Below are positions 34,611 to 44,043 of a stretch of 64,000 nucleotides of DNA, piece by piece. The DNA comes from Alphaproteobacteria bacterium (GTDB taxonomy: Bacteria; Pseudomonadota; Alphaproteobacteria; Rhizobiales; OSC116), in NCBI GenBank assembly GCA_002400495.2, contig NVQL02000052.1:62001-126000 (forward strand). Direction: 5' to 3'. The notes below the pieces were generated by a model. It saw only the letters and a list, made by a program, of their open reading frames with translations. It was not told where the DNA came from and did no database searches. Position numbers and translations under genes: made by a program. How positions within the stretch are numbered: the stretch's first letter is position 1; each line of letters starts with the position of its first letter.

Positions 34611-36992
34611 ATGACTTTATCTGACATTAGCAAACTAAAGATTCAACAAAGCAAGCCGCGCGCTGTCGAGATTTGGAAAGCTTTGCAAGCATTACGCTCT
34701 TGTGTTTCATTTATGAATACGGGCGCTCACCCTGATGATGAGACCACCAGCATGTTGGCCGCCATTGGCCTGCGCGATGGGGTGAAATTATCACAAGCTT
34801 GCTCGACCCGCGGTGAAGGTGGGCAAAACAATATTGGCAATGAAATTACCAAAGATTTAGGCGTGGTGCGCACACGCGAAATGGAGCGCAGTGCCGAAGT
34901 GATTAACATGACGCATTATTGGTTGTCTGAAAGCCCTGATGACACGATTTTTGATTTCGGATTTTCGAAATCGGGCGATGAAACTTTGGATAAATGGGGT
35001 GAAGAGCGCACTTTAGAGCGGTTCGTGCATATTATACGCCGCGAAAAACCAGACATTATCTGCCCAACATTTTTGGATATTTCAGGCCAACATGGGCATC
35101 ATCAAGCCATGACCCGCGCGGCATTTAAGGCGGTGATTTTGGCGGCTGATAAAACCGCATTTCCCGAACAAGATTTTAGTGTGTGGCAGGTGAAAAAAAT
35201 CTATTTACCTGCATGGTCTGGCGCCGGTGATGCTTATGATGATGACGTGCCACCACCGCCTAAAACTGTTGAGATTAACGCCACAGGCGCTGACCCCGTC
35301 ACGGGCATAGACTATGCGCAAACCGCGCAATATTCGCGGCATTTTCACGCCACGCAAGGCATGGGGCGCTGGGTCGAAGCGGGGCAAGATAATGTCTGGC
35401 CACTTAATTTGGCATGGTCGGCAGATGGCAAAAATACTGATAAAGCATCGATTTTTGATAATTTACCTAGAACGCTTGGTGACCTCGCTGCTTATGTCGA
35501 TGTGTCAGGCATGGCTGCGCCGCTATCGGCCGCGCAAGGCGCGATTGATGATGCCATTGCGGCATGGCCTGACTATGGTTTGATTGCAAAAAAAGCAGCG
35601 CAGGCTATTGAAAATATTATCCAAGCACAAGCCCAATGCCCCGACAGTGCTTTGGCTGAAACTTACCATAGATTGAATGACAAAAAACGGCAGCTGACCC
35701 ACGTTTTGGCGTTGGCGCATGGGGTGAATGTGCGGGTTTCATTGTCTGAAAACCAAGTGCGTGCAGGCGGTGATTTTGTGCTGACCGTTCATAATAACAC
35801 GCCTGAATTGAATTTAAGCATCAGCGTGAAATTGCCTGATGATTGGGAGACCAGCGAATGGCTGGACATGAGTTGCGAGATTTATGTGCCAAAAGATGCC
35901 GCACCAAGCAACCCCTACCCCGACACTTATTACCCAGACCGCGCCAACCAAGATTTACAGGTGATTTTAACGTGGCAAGAGGGTGATCAGCTGATTTCGA
36001 TGAATATCGACCCCGAAGAAAGATTGTTGGTTTTACCAACTCATTCGGCGGTTCTGAGCCAAACTGAGGCGGTGTTGAATTTAGCAAGCCCTAGTGAAAT
36101 AAAGTTAAGTGTCAGCGATGTTTTTCCTCATGATGCCAAGGCTGAGTTTGAGATTGGCGATGGATGGGATTCAAGCTTTGAAAATGGTGAGTTGACTCTG
36201 CGGGCAACTGGTGCGCTGAAAGCTGGCTTATATGAAATTCCACTGTCGTTAAATGGGCAAACTGCACAAACCGTAAAGCGTACAAATTATGAGCATACTG
36301 GGGAGACCAATCGCTGTGTGCCTGCGGTGCTGAAAATTCGGGTTATGAATATCAATATGCCCAAGGGCCGCATTGCTTATATTGGCGGCGGTAGTGATCG
36401 GGTTGATTTTTGGCTGCATAAAATGGGGGTGCAGGTTGATAGCCTGAACACTGATGATGTAGCAAATGTTGATTTTAGCCAATATGATAGCATTCTTGTG
36501 GGTATATTTGCCTTTCGCACCTGCACTTCGCTTGAAAATCGTTTGAATGATTTGCACCAGTGGGTTGAGAATGGCGGCAATTTGGTCACCTTATATCATC
36601 GCCCATGGGACAATTGGGATGCCGAAAATACCGCGCCCGCATTTTTGCAAATTGGCAAGCCATCTTTAAGATGGCGGGTTACGGATGAAAACGCAGCTGT
36701 GACGCATTTGGTGCCTGACCACCCGCTGATGAACATTCCGAACAAAATTGGTGATGCGGATTGGGCAGGTTGGAACAAAGAACGCGGCCTGTATTTTGCC
36801 TCTAAATGGGATGAAAAATATACACCATTGCTTGAAATGACTGACCCAGATGAAGAGCCACATCAAGGCATTATGCTGAGCGCCAATATTGGCAAAGGGC
36901 GCCATACGCATACCAGCCTTATATTGCATCATCAAGTTGAATATTTGGTGCCTGGGGCGTTTAGGTTGCTTGCAAATCTGCTTAATGCATGA
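34611..36992 (+). CDS. PIG-L family deacetylase with C-terminal glutamine-amidotransferase-like domain
   Basis: A large 793-residue protein. The N-terminal LmbE/PIG-L domain has the zinc motif AHPDDE (39-44) and the distal HGHHQA (161-166), as in N-acetylglucosamine deacetylases. The middle (about 370-570) looks like beta-sandwich material (a possible NEW3-type region: VRAGGDFVLTVHNNTPELNLSISVKLP). The end (from about 585, GRIAYIGGGSDRVDFWLHKMGV through WVENGGNLVTLYHRPWD) resembles a ThuA/class I glutamine-amidotransferase fold without a clear catalytic Cys. No signal peptide is seen. It is co-directional with the ROK gene, so it probably deacylates the ABC-imported compound. The substrate is unknown. 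Confidence 0.82.
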   Translation: MTLSDISKLKIQQSKPRAVEIWKALQALRSCVSFMNTGAHPDDETTSMLAAIGLRDGVKLSQACSTRGEGGQNNIGNEITKDLGVVRTREMERSAEVINMTHYWLSESPDDTIFDFGFSKSGDETLDKWGEERTLERFVHIIRREKPDIICPTFLDISGQHGHHQAMTRAAFKAVILAADKTAFPEQDFSVWQVKKIYLPAWSGAGDAYDDDVPPPPKTVEINATGADPVTGIDYAQTAQYSRHFHATQGMGRWVEAGQDNVWPLNLAWSADGKNTDKASIFDNLPRTLGDLAAYVDVSGMAAPLSAAQGAIDDAIAAWPDYGLIAKKAAQAIENIIQAQAQCPDSALAETYHRLNDKKRQLTHVLALAHGVNVRVSLSENQVRAGGDFVLTVHNNTPELNLSISVKLPDDWETSEWLDMSCEIYVPKDAAPSNPYPDTYYPDRANQDLQVILTWQEGDQLISMNIDPEERLLVLPTHSAVLSQTEAVLNLASPSEIKLSVSDVFPHDAKAEFEIGDGWDSSFENGELTLRATGALKAGLYEIPLSLNGQTAQTVKRTNYEHTGETNRCVPAVLKIRVMNINMPKGRIAYIGGGSDRVDFWLHKMGVQVDSLNTDDVANVDFSQYDSILVGIFAFRTCTSLENRLNDLHQWVENGGNLVTLYHRPWDNWDAENTAPAFLQIGKPSLRWRVTDENAAVTHLVPDHPLMNIPNKIGDADWAGWNKERGLYFASKWDEKYTPLLEMTDPDEEPHQGIMLSANIGKGRHTHTSLILHHQVEYLVPGAFRLLANLLNA

Positions 36993-36997
36993 GTTTT

Positions 36998-37354
36998 CTA
37001 GATTGAAAGAATTTTTAATTCATCATCGGTAAAAACTCTGGATCTTGTGAGAAACCGCATGCCTTCGGGGGCTTCGAGTGAAAAACCTGCGCCGCGGCCT
37101 TTGATGGCATCGATGATTAATTGTGTGTGTTTCCAATATTCATATTGATCATAGGCGATGTAAAATGGGCAGCCCTCGATATCGCCTAAATGTACGTCAT
37201 TTTGGCCTAGTTTAAATTCTCCAAGTGGGTAACACATTGGTGAGCTGCCATCGCAGCAACCGCCTGATTGAAAAAACATTAAATCGCCATGCAAGGTTTT
37301 TAGCTTGGCTATCAATTCGTCAGCAGCGGGTAGTGATTTCACTTTTTCTAACAT
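36998..37354 (-). CDS. DUF779 protein associated with acetaldehyde dehydrogenase
   Basis: A 118-residue DUF779-family protein with the typical cysteine-rich segment FFQSGGCCDGSSPMCYPLGEF (about residues 33-53). Members are nearly always encoded next to ExaC/AldB-type aldehyde dehydrogenases; their biochemical role is not established. It follows the dehydrogenase gene by 73 bases, with a stable stem-loop between them, and has an AGGAAAAT ribosome binding site. Its stop is 5 bases from the converging PIG-L gene. Confidence 0.88.
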   Translation of the reverse strand: MLEKVKSLPAADELIAKLKTLHGDLMFFQSGGCCDGSSPMCYPLGEFKLGQNDVHLGDIEGCPFYIAYDQYEYWKHTQLIIDAIKGRGAGFSLEAPEGMRFLTRSRVFTDDELKILSI

Positions 37355-37372
37355 ATTTTCCTCTTAATAGTC

Positions 37373-37403
37373 AGCCCCCATAGTCCAAAAACTATGGGGG
37401 GCT
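37373..37403 (-). terminator. Strong stem-loop between aldehyde dehydrogenase and DUF779 genes
   Basis: AGCCCCCATAGT (37373-37384) pairs with ACTATGGGGGGCT (37391-37403) around a 6-base loop, with one bulged G. No T-run follows on the minus strand, so it is more likely to protect the upstream mRNA than to end transcription. Confidence 0.5.
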
Positions 37404-37427
37404 TACGAGATTTATGTAAAGCTGGTT

Positions 37428-38948
37428 TTAGTAGAAGCCAAGCGCCTTGGCATCATAACTTACCAATAGATTTTTGGTTTGTTGGTAATGATCGAGCATC
37501 ATTTTGTGGTTTTCACGGCCAATGCCTGAATTTTTATAACCACCAAAGGCTGCGTGAGCAGGATATAGGTGATAACAATTGGTCCACACGCGGCCTGCTT
37601 GAATGGCACGGCCTAATTTATAGGCTGTCTGGCCATCACGTGTCCAAAGCCCAGCGCCTAAACCATATAGGGTGTCATTGGCGATCTCGAGTGCATGGTT
37701 GCGGTCGGTAAAAGATGTGACTGCCACCACGGGGCCAAAAATTTCTTCTTGGAATATCCGCATGCTGTTATTGCCTTCGAAGATGGTCGGCTGGATGTAA
37801 TAACCACCTGCTAGATCACCGTCTAATTCTAAGGCTTTGCCACCTGTTAAAATTTTTGCGCCTTCTTGCTTGCCAATGTCCATATAGGACATGATTTTTT
37901 CAAATTGATCATTGCTGGCTTGCGCGCCTAACATGGTGCTTAAATCTAGCGGATTGCCTTTGGTGATTTTTTCGGTGCGGGCAATGGCTTTGGCCATAAA
38001 ATCATCATATATGCTTTCTTGCACCAGCGCGCGCGATGGGCAGGTGCAAACCTCGCCTTGGTTAAAGGCAAATAAGGTAAAACCTTCCAGAGCTTTGTCG
38101 GCAAAATCATCGTCTTTATCCAACACGTCAGCGAGGAATATATTAGGGGATTTACCGCCCAATTCCAACGAAACAGGAATGAGATTCTCAGAGGCATATT
38201 GCATGATCAAACGACCTGTTGTGGTCTCGCCGGTAAAGGCGATTTTGGCGATGCGTTTATTGCTGGCCAACGGCTTGCCTGCCTCAACGCCAAATCCATT
38301 AATGATATTAAGTACACCATCGGGCAAAATTCCCTCGATCAATTCCATCAACACCAAAATACTGGCGGGGGTTTGCTCGGCAGGTTTTAACAGCACACAA
38401 TTGCCCGCGGCCAAAGCAGGTGCCAACTTCCAAACCGCCATGAGGATTGGGAAATTCCACGGAATGATTTGCCCCACCACGCCCAATGGCTCATGAAAAT
38501 GATATGCCACGGTGTTGTCATCAAGCTCGGACAACGAGCCTTCTTGAGAGCGAATGCAAGCCGCAAAATATCTAAAATGATCAATGGCCAGAGGAATATC
38601 AGCGGCTAAAGTTTCGCGAATTGGCTTGCCATTGTCCCATGTTTCGGCCACAGCCAGTAATTCTAAGTTTTCTTCCATCTTATTGGCGATGGCGTGCAAA
38701 GCGGCGGCGCGTTCTGCGGGCGAGGTTTTGCCCCACGCGGTTTTGGCGGCATGCGCGGCATCTAAGGCCAACTCTATATCTTCGGCGGTTGAACGGGCGA
38801 CTTCGGTAAATACTTTGCCGTTAATTGGGCTGGTATTTTCAAAATACATGCCTTTGACTGGCGGGACCCATTTGCCGCCTATATAATTGTCATAACGTGT
38901 TTTATAAGTGACTTTAGAGCCGGATTCGCCTGGATTTGCATAAATCAT
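37428..38948 (-). CDS. NAD-dependent acetaldehyde dehydrogenase (ExaC/AldB type)
   Basis: A 506-residue aldehyde dehydrogenase. The N-terminus [29 protein letters not shown] is characteristic of the ExaC/AldB acetaldehyde group. The catalytic parts are [44 protein letters not shown] with the general-base glutamate, and [17 protein letters not shown] with the nucleophilic cysteine. The partner DUF779 gene and a divergent AcoR-type activator support acetaldehyde (from ethanol, acetoin or similar) as substrate. A sigma-54 promoter lies about 50 bases upstream. In other bacteria this class is induced by ethanol through such activators. Confidence 0.92.
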   Translation of the reverse strand: MIYANPGESGSKVTYKTRYDNYIGGKWVPPVKGMYFENTSPINGKVFTEVARSTAEDIELALDAAHAAKTAWGKTSPAERAAALHAIANKMEENLELLAVAETWDNGKPIRETLAADIPLAIDHFRYFAACIRSQEGSLSELDDNTVAYHFHEPLGVVGQIIPWNFPILMAVWKLAPALAAGNCVLLKPAEQTPASILVLMELIEGILPDGVLNIINGFGVEAGKPLASNKRIAKIAFTGETTTGRLIMQYASENLIPVSLELGGKSPNIFLADVLDKDDDFADKALEGFTLFAFNQGEVCTCPSRALVQESIYDDFMAKAIARTEKITKGNPLDLSTMLGAQASNDQFEKIMSYMDIGKQEGAKILTGGKALELDGDLAGGYYIQPTIFEGNNSMRIFQEEIFGPVVAVTSFTDRNHALEIANDTLYGLGAGLWTRDGQTAYKLGRAIQAGRVWTNCYHLYPAHAAFGGYKNSGIGRENHKMMLDHYQQTKNLLVSYDAKALGFY

Positions 38949-38994
38949 ATGTATATCTCCCTCGTTTTATTTTCTTATTTTGCGCTGTTTATGA

Positions 38995-39010
38995 TGCAAT
39001 CAGCATGCCA
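38995..39010 (-). promoter_or_regulatory. Sigma-54 promoter of the acetaldehyde dehydrogenase operon
   Basis: The minus strand reads TGGCATGCTGATTGCA, a near-perfect -24/-12 element (consensus TGGCAC-N5-TTGCA) with exact GG-N10-GC spacing. Transcription would start near 38983, about 35 bases before the dehydrogenase ATG. The divergent gene encodes a sigma-54-dependent activator, which makes this assignment strong. Confidence 0.85.
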
Positions 39011-39095
39011 TTTTATGTCACTGTTAGCTTTTGCTGTTAAATCAAAATCTTAGTTATAAATTGTCAATTTGAGTTATGTTGCAACCCGATAAATC

Positions 39096-39112
39096 TGTTC
39101 AAAAATTGAACA
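39096..39112. promoter_or_regulatory. Candidate enhancer (UAS) for the AcoR-type activator
   Basis: TGTTCAA-AAA-TTGAACA has perfect 7-base arms and lies about 85 bases upstream of the sigma-54 promoter, the usual distance for an enhancer. Binding by the divergent activator is inferred. Confidence 0.6.
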
Positions 39113-39219
39113 CTTGTTAAATAAATGACCAAATTCAATGGTTGATTTAAAATTGACCGATTTGCACCGCCCATAATTCTATGCCAAACTAAGGCTGCCA
39201 TTAACTTTGGGAGGGGAGG

Positions 39220-41160
39220 ATGGGCCAACAATCAAAAATTTTAGCACTTAAAGAAGCGGTTTTTAAAACCAATCCGCATTCAAAAATTGATGATTATAAC
39301 GCCATTCAAACCGAAATTATCAGCCAGAATGTCTATCAATCGTGGCAACGGTCATTCGATAGTGGCGTATATATAGATGATGTGGTTGATGATAGTTTTT
39401 TTCAAACCGATCAGTTGGGCGACATTTTGGAGCAAAATCGCGGCCTCATTAACCTGTCCTCACCTGAATTAAACAAATTATACCAGCTGATCAAAGGTGC
39501 GGGCAATATCGTGTTATTGGCCGATAAAGATGGGGTGATTTTAGACCATTTGGGTGATGCTCATTTTGTTGACCGCGCCGCGCAAATCTTGCTGAAAAAA
39601 GGCGCTAAATGGGGCGAAACTGACAAAGGCACCAACGCGATTGGCACGGCAATTAAAGAAGATAAAGCCATCACAATTCATGGTGGCGAGCATTATCTTA
39701 ATGCGCATTCATTCCTAACTTGTGCTTCGGTGCCGATACATGATCCTTATGGTGATATTCTCGGTATATTAGACATTACGGGCGATTATCGGGGCGGCAA
39801 CCCACATACGTTGGCATTGATTAATATGAGTGTCGAGCATATCGAAAACGAAATGTTCAGCCATAATTTCCACCAAGATGTGATTGTCGAATTATACAGC
39901 GCGCATTCGCAAGCCAACTGGTTTGAAAAAATTATTTTGGTGTTTGATTTTACGGGCAAATTAATTGCCGCCAATAAATCAGCTATGGGGCAATTTGGTT
40001 TCACCAAGCGGTCACTTAATTATCAATTATTTGAAAATATATTCGATCAAAAAATCAATGGTTTGATTGACCATATTATGCTGTCTACCGCGCAAGCTTA
40101 CCCGTTAAACCAACATGATGGTCGCATATTTTATGCCAAGGCTAAAACAAGTTATGCCCGACTGCGGGGGTTTTCTAAGCCTCGTAAAGTTGCACCCCCA
40201 AAACCTAGTTTTCAAGCTAAGTTTGATGAGCATATTACATTTAAGCATGTCGATTTGGGCGATGCGCAGATGGCGCAGAATATTGTCAAAATCAAAAAAA
40301 TTATACCACATGATATCCCGATTTTATTGCAAGGCCAAACAGGAACAGGCAAGGGCTGGTTGGCCAAAGCCATCCACCACGAGAGCCAACGCTCAGACAA
40401 ACCCTTGATTGCCATTAATTGTGCTTCATTGCCTAAGGAGCTTATAGAATCTGAATTATTTGGCTATGTTGGTGGCGCGTTTACGGGGGCAAAGCCTTCT
40501 GGCCATAAGGGTAAATTATTGGCTGCTGATGGCGGCTATTTGTTTTTAGATGAAATTGGCGATATGCCGCTGGATATGCAAACGCGGCTGCTGCGGGCGA
40601 TCGAAGATAAACAGATTTGCGCGGTTGGCAGTGTGCAGAATATAGACATCGACATTAAAATTATATCGGCATCAAATATCGATTTAAAACAAGCGGTTGA
40701 AGATGGAACGTTCAGGCGTGATTTATATTATCGACTGAATGGTTTGAGCATTAACTTGCCAAAACTAAGTGAGCGTGAGGACTTTAAAGCATTGGTTGGC
40801 GCCATATTGCAACGCGAAATGCCACAAGCAAACATTCAACTCAGCGCTAATGTTTGGGCTTTGTTTAAAACTCATATATGGCAAGGTAACATTCGGCAAT
40901 TGCATCATATTTTAAAAGTCGGTGCGCTGATTTGCGATGATGACATGATTGAATTGAAAGATTTACCTGAAGATTTTACTGCCGAAACCAACCGCGACAT
41001 TCAAAAAACTGGCAAGCTTCTTAGCCTTGAAGAAAGTGAAAAAATTGTCGTTAACAATATGCTTGAGGCATGTGGGCATAATCTTTCAAAAACCGCTAAA
41101 AGTCTGGGTATTAGCCGCAACACTTTGTATAGTAAACTTAGACAATTTGATCTTAAATAA
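39220..41160 (+). CDS. Sigma-54-dependent transcriptional activator, AcoR family
   Basis: A 646-residue activator with an N-terminal GAF-type sensor (about 80-220; GGEHYLNAHSFLTCASVPIHDPYGDILGILDITGDY) and a second, PAS-like region (about 245-330). The AAA+ domain follows, with Walker A GQTGTGKGW near 372, the sigma-54 contact loop GGAFTGA near 419 and Walker B GGYLFLDEIGD. A Fis-type helix-turn-helix ends it (LEACGHNLSKTAKSLGISRNTLYSKL). It is divergent from the aldehyde dehydrogenase operon, which has a matching sigma-54 promoter. The ribosome binding site GGGAGGGGAGG is strong. The inducer is probably acetoin, ethanol or acetaldehyde. Confidence 0.93.
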   Translation: MGQQSKILALKEAVFKTNPHSKIDDYNAIQTEIISQNVYQSWQRSFDSGVYIDDVVDDSFFQTDQLGDILEQNRGLINLSSPELNKLYQLIKGAGNIVLLADKDGVILDHLGDAHFVDRAAQILLKKGAKWGETDKGTNAIGTAIKEDKAITIHGGEHYLNAHSFLTCASVPIHDPYGDILGILDITGDYRGGNPHTLALINMSVEHIENEMFSHNFHQDVIVELYSAHSQANWFEKIILVFDFTGKLIAANKSAMGQFGFTKRSLNYQLFENIFDQKINGLIDHIMLSTAQAYPLNQHDGRIFYAKAKTSYARLRGFSKPRKVAPPKPSFQAKFDEHITFKHVDLGDAQMAQNIVKIKKIIPHDIPILLQGQTGTGKGWLAKAIHHESQRSDKPLIAINCASLPKELIESELFGYVGGAFTGAKPSGHKGKLLAADGGYLFLDEIGDMPLDMQTRLLRAIEDKQICAVGSVQNIDIDIKIISASNIDLKQAVEDGTFRRDLYYRLNGLSINLPKLSEREDFKALVGAILQREMPQANIQLSANVWALFKTHIWQGNIRQLHHILKVGALICDDDMIELKDLPEDFTAETNRDIQKTGKLLSLEESEKIVVNNMLEACGHNLSKTAKSLGISRNTLYSKLRQFDLK

Positions 41161-41185
41161 GCCAAAACCTTAAAAGGAGTTTATC

Positions 41186-41614
41186 ATGCTGCGTGGCATA
41201 AACCCAATATTATCACCCGACCTTCTCTATATATTACGTGCCATGGCGCATGGTGATGAAATTGTCATTGCTGATGCGAATTTCCCAGCACAAAGCCTTG
41301 GGCCGCGGGTGGTGCGGCTTGATGGGGTGAACGCGACCGAGGCGCTGAGTGCAATTTTAAGCCTTATGCCACTGGATGATTTTACCAAAACACCCGCTTT
41401 TAGCATGCAGGTGGTGGGTGAGGTTGATGCTGTGCCTGAGGCGGTGAAAGAATTTCAGCAGGTTATTAATGATGAAGCTGACAATCCAGCAGCGCTGGCT
41501 TCGTTGGAGCGCTACGCTTTTTATGACCGCGCTAAGGCTGCATTTGCCGTGGTGCAAACGGGCGAAACGCGGTTGTACGGTAATATTTTACTCAAAAAAG
41601 GCGTGGTGAGGTGA
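41186..41614 (+). CDS. fucU: RbsD/FucU family sugar mutarotase
   Basis: A 142-residue protein of the RbsD/FucU family, which interconverts anomers of fucose, ribose or related sugars. The typical opening is MLRGINPILSPDLLYILRAMAHGDEIVIADANFPA, with the catalytic His22 and Asp24; ERYAFYDRAKAAFAVVQTGETRLYGNILLKKGVV closes it. FucU, more than RbsD, is suggested by the single N-terminal pattern LRGINPxLSPDLL. It follows the AcoR-type activator by 25 bases with an AAGGAG site, so it may be cotranscribed with it, though no fucose pathway gene is nearby. Confidence 0.88.
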   Translation: MLRGINPILSPDLLYILRAMAHGDEIVIADANFPAQSLGPRVVRLDGVNATEALSAILSLMPLDDFTKTPAFSMQVVGEVDAVPEAVKEFQQVINDEADNPAALASLERYAFYDRAKAAFAVVQTGETRLYGNILLKKGVVR

Positions 41615-41638
41615 AGGATGGGCATGCCAGCATCACCT
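41609..41638 (+). terminator. Weak stem-loop after fucU
   Basis: AGGTGA and TCACCT pair as a 6-base outer stem around a small TGG/CCA inner stem, overlapping the fucU stop codon. TGTATATAAA follows, without a true T-run. It may end the activator-fucU transcript. Confidence 0.35.
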
Positions 41639-41975
41639 TGTATATAAAAAACAAAATTTAAGACTAAAGTATAAGTAAGTAATAATACTCAAAAATTACA
41701 TAATAACTTTGTACAATCAAAAATATATAATTCTATAAGTGGCAATATCAAGCCAATATATCTTGAAAAATCAACAGTTAAAGTGGTTAATATTGCTCAT
41801 TTTTATCTAACTAGTCTCATACAAAAGTCAAATGTCGATGAATATACATGTGATTAAAACTTGTCTAATGTGATTAAAACTTGTCTACTGTTACAAAATA
41901 TTCACATAGGGCACTTAAAAGGCGGTTATAAAAAACAATCAAATAATAAAAATAACAAAAAAAAGAGGGAAAAAA
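41615..41975. other. AT-rich intergenic region (361 bases, no gene)
   Basis: This non-coding stretch precedes the oligopeptide-type ABC operon. It contains a perfect tandem duplication of a 20-base unit at 41848-41887 and a purine-rich ribosome-binding region (AAAAAGAGGGAAAAAA) just before the binding-protein ATG. I see no convincing small gene, tRNA or riboswitch. Confidence 0.6.
41848..41887 (+). repeat. Perfect tandem duplication of a 20-base unit
   Basis: ATGTGATTAAAACTTGTCTA occurs twice in direct succession with no mismatch. It lies 88 bases upstream of the binding-protein start. It could be a duplicated regulator site or a recent slippage event. Confidence 0.9.
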
Positions 41976-44012
41976 ATGAAAAGAATATTTATGTCAGGCG
42001 TTGCCTTTGTCGCGCTGAGCAGCGCAGCATTAGCAGCTTGCCCTGCTGTCACGGTTAGTGACAATATGGGCATTGTGGGTGCATACCCGCAACAATTCGA
42101 GCTTGCGGAGTTCGAAAAATTAGCCAATTGTACGCTAGAGTTTGCAGGCAACCCTGCAGCGGCCGATTTTAACAGCCGCATTCAAGGCAATGGCGATTTA
42201 CCATCATTGGCCGATCGTTTGCCAGCCGAACCACTAGTGGTTGCGCCTTATGATGCAATCGGTACTTATGGCGGCACATTAGATATGTTGTCTAACGCCA
42301 CAGAATCTGGCACGACCGATCTTATGTCTGTACGCCATGTAAACCTAGTGCGTTATTCAGATGACCTTGAAACCATTGTACCCAATGTTGCCAAAAGCTG
42401 GGAATGGAATGATGATTTCACACAACTTACTTTCCATCTACGTGAAGGCCATAAATGGTCCGATGGTGCGGATTTCACTGCCGAAGATGTAAAATTCTGG
42501 TATGACAATATTGCGCTTGATACCAATGTGCGTGAAAAACCCCAAGATTATGTTTTGGTTGCTGGCGAGTCAATGGACGTCGTTGTGCTTGATGCTCAAA
42601 CCATTCAATTCAACTTACCTTCACCCAAGCCTGGCCTGTTGGCGCATTTTGCCCAAAGCTATGCTCAAGGTTTCCAACCTAAGCATTTCCTAGGTCGTTT
42701 CCATCCTGATATTAATGCGGATGCGGATGCCAATGCCAAAGCCATTGGGTTTGACACAGGTTATGAAGTGATTGCTGCTTATTATGGCGGTTCTGATTGG
42801 ATGGACACACCAACACCTATGTTGGCATTCCCTGAAAAAGTGGCTGGCATGCCAGCTGGTGCGGCTCCCACACTTGAATCATTCAAAGTGATTGCCGAAA
42901 ACACAGAGGGTCGTCATTATGTGGCAAACCCTTATTTCTTCCAAGTCGATACAGCGGGCAATCAATTGCCATATATCAATGAGCAAGACGAGTTGTTTGT
43001 CAGTGAAAGCGAAGTGCGTTTGCTTAAACTGGTTAACTCAGAAGTTGATTATAAAACCCAAGCGCTGAACTTAGATTATGCTCCACTCTTGCTTGAAAAC
43101 CAAGAAAAAGGTAACTTTACAGTCGAGCTTGAGCCAGAAATTTCAATGGGTACATTTGCTTTCAACGTCACATCTGCTGACGAACAAAAACGCGAAGTGT
43201 TCAATAACTTGAAATTCCGTCAAGCGATGTCTGTTGCCATTGATCGTAATCAAATCAATGAAGTGGCCTATCTTGGCCTCGGTAACCCACAACAATATAC
43301 CGCCTTCTCACCATCACCATCCTTCGTAACCGAAGAAATGGAACAAGCTCACGCTCAATATGATGTGGCGATGGCCAATTCATTGCTAGACGAAATTGGC
43401 TTGGTCGATTTAGATGGCGATGGTATGCGTGATTTGCCAAATGGCGATAAGCTGATCTTGAACCTACAAGTGGCAACACAAGGTATTTCCATTAAATTGG
43501 TTGAGCTTGTTGGCCAAAATTGGAAAGATGTCGGCATCGATAACACAGTTAAAGAAGTGACGACTGATGAGTATCGTAGTGCGCAAACTGCCAACCAACT
43601 CGATGTGACTATGTATAGTAAAGGTCTACCTTCGGCAGTTATTTCGGGCAATGCAGAGCTATTCTTGCCACCATATGATACATATTTCAATCATAGAACG
43701 GCTATGTTGTGGGCTGAATATATCGATACAGATGGTAGTTCTGGCGTTAAACCTCCGCAATATGCTTATGATATGATTGATGACATCAATGGTTTCCAAG
43801 CTGCGGTTATTGGTACAGATGAATCCAATAGATTGGGCGCTAAATTGGTACAAAACGTGGTCGACAACTTGCTATTTATCGGCACAGTTAAAGCCGTGTT
43901 GCCTGTTTATCATAGCAATAATCTTAAGAACTTCCCTAAGTTTAAAGCGCAAACAGGTTCATTCCTTCGGGCTTACCCTTATCGTGGTCCGCAATGGTAT
44001 CTAACTGAATAG
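41976..44012 (+). CDS. Family 5 ABC substrate-binding protein, unusually long
   Basis: A 678-residue SBP_5 (DppA/OppA-like) binding protein, longer than the common 500-550. Signal peptide 1-20 (MKRIFMSGVAFVALSSAALA). The first 60 or so mature residues (with Cys22 and Cys52, possibly a disulfide) form an extension ahead of the canonical part, which starts about residue 85 (DAIGTYGGTLDML) and includes LVRYSDDLETIVPNVAKSWEWNDDFTQLTFHLREGHKWSDGADFTAEDVKFWYD. Such large family 5 proteins often bind oligosaccharides or large peptides. It opens an operon of two permeases and two ATPases. Confidence 0.9.
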   Translation: MKRIFMSGVAFVALSSAALAACPAVTVSDNMGIVGAYPQQFELAEFEKLANCTLEFAGNPAAADFNSRIQGNGDLPSLADRLPAEPLVVAPYDAIGTYGGTLDMLSNATESGTTDLMSVRHVNLVRYSDDLETIVPNVAKSWEWNDDFTQLTFHLREGHKWSDGADFTAEDVKFWYDNIALDTNVREKPQDYVLVAGESMDVVVLDAQTIQFNLPSPKPGLLAHFAQSYAQGFQPKHFLGRFHPDINADADANAKAIGFDTGYEVIAAYYGGSDWMDTPTPMLAFPEKVAGMPAGAAPTLESFKVIAENTEGRHYVANPYFFQVDTAGNQLPYINEQDELFVSESEVRLLKLVNSEVDYKTQALNLDYAPLLLENQEKGNFTVELEPEISMGTFAFNVTSADEQKREVFNNLKFRQAMSVAIDRNQINEVAYLGLGNPQQYTAFSPSPSFVTEEMEQAHAQYDVAMANSLLDEIGLVDLDGDGMRDLPNGDKLILNLQVATQGISIKLVELVGQNWKDVGIDNTVKEVTTDEYRSAQTANQLDVTMYSKGLPSAVISGNAELFLPPYDTYFNHRTAMLWAEYIDTDGSSGVKPPQYAYDMIDDINGFQAAVIGTDESNRLGAKLVQNVVDNLLFIGTVKAVLPVYHSNNLKNFPKFKAQTGSFLRAYPYRGPQWYLTE

Positions 44013-44043
44013 CCTAATAAGCGGAATATCTTACACACATTAT

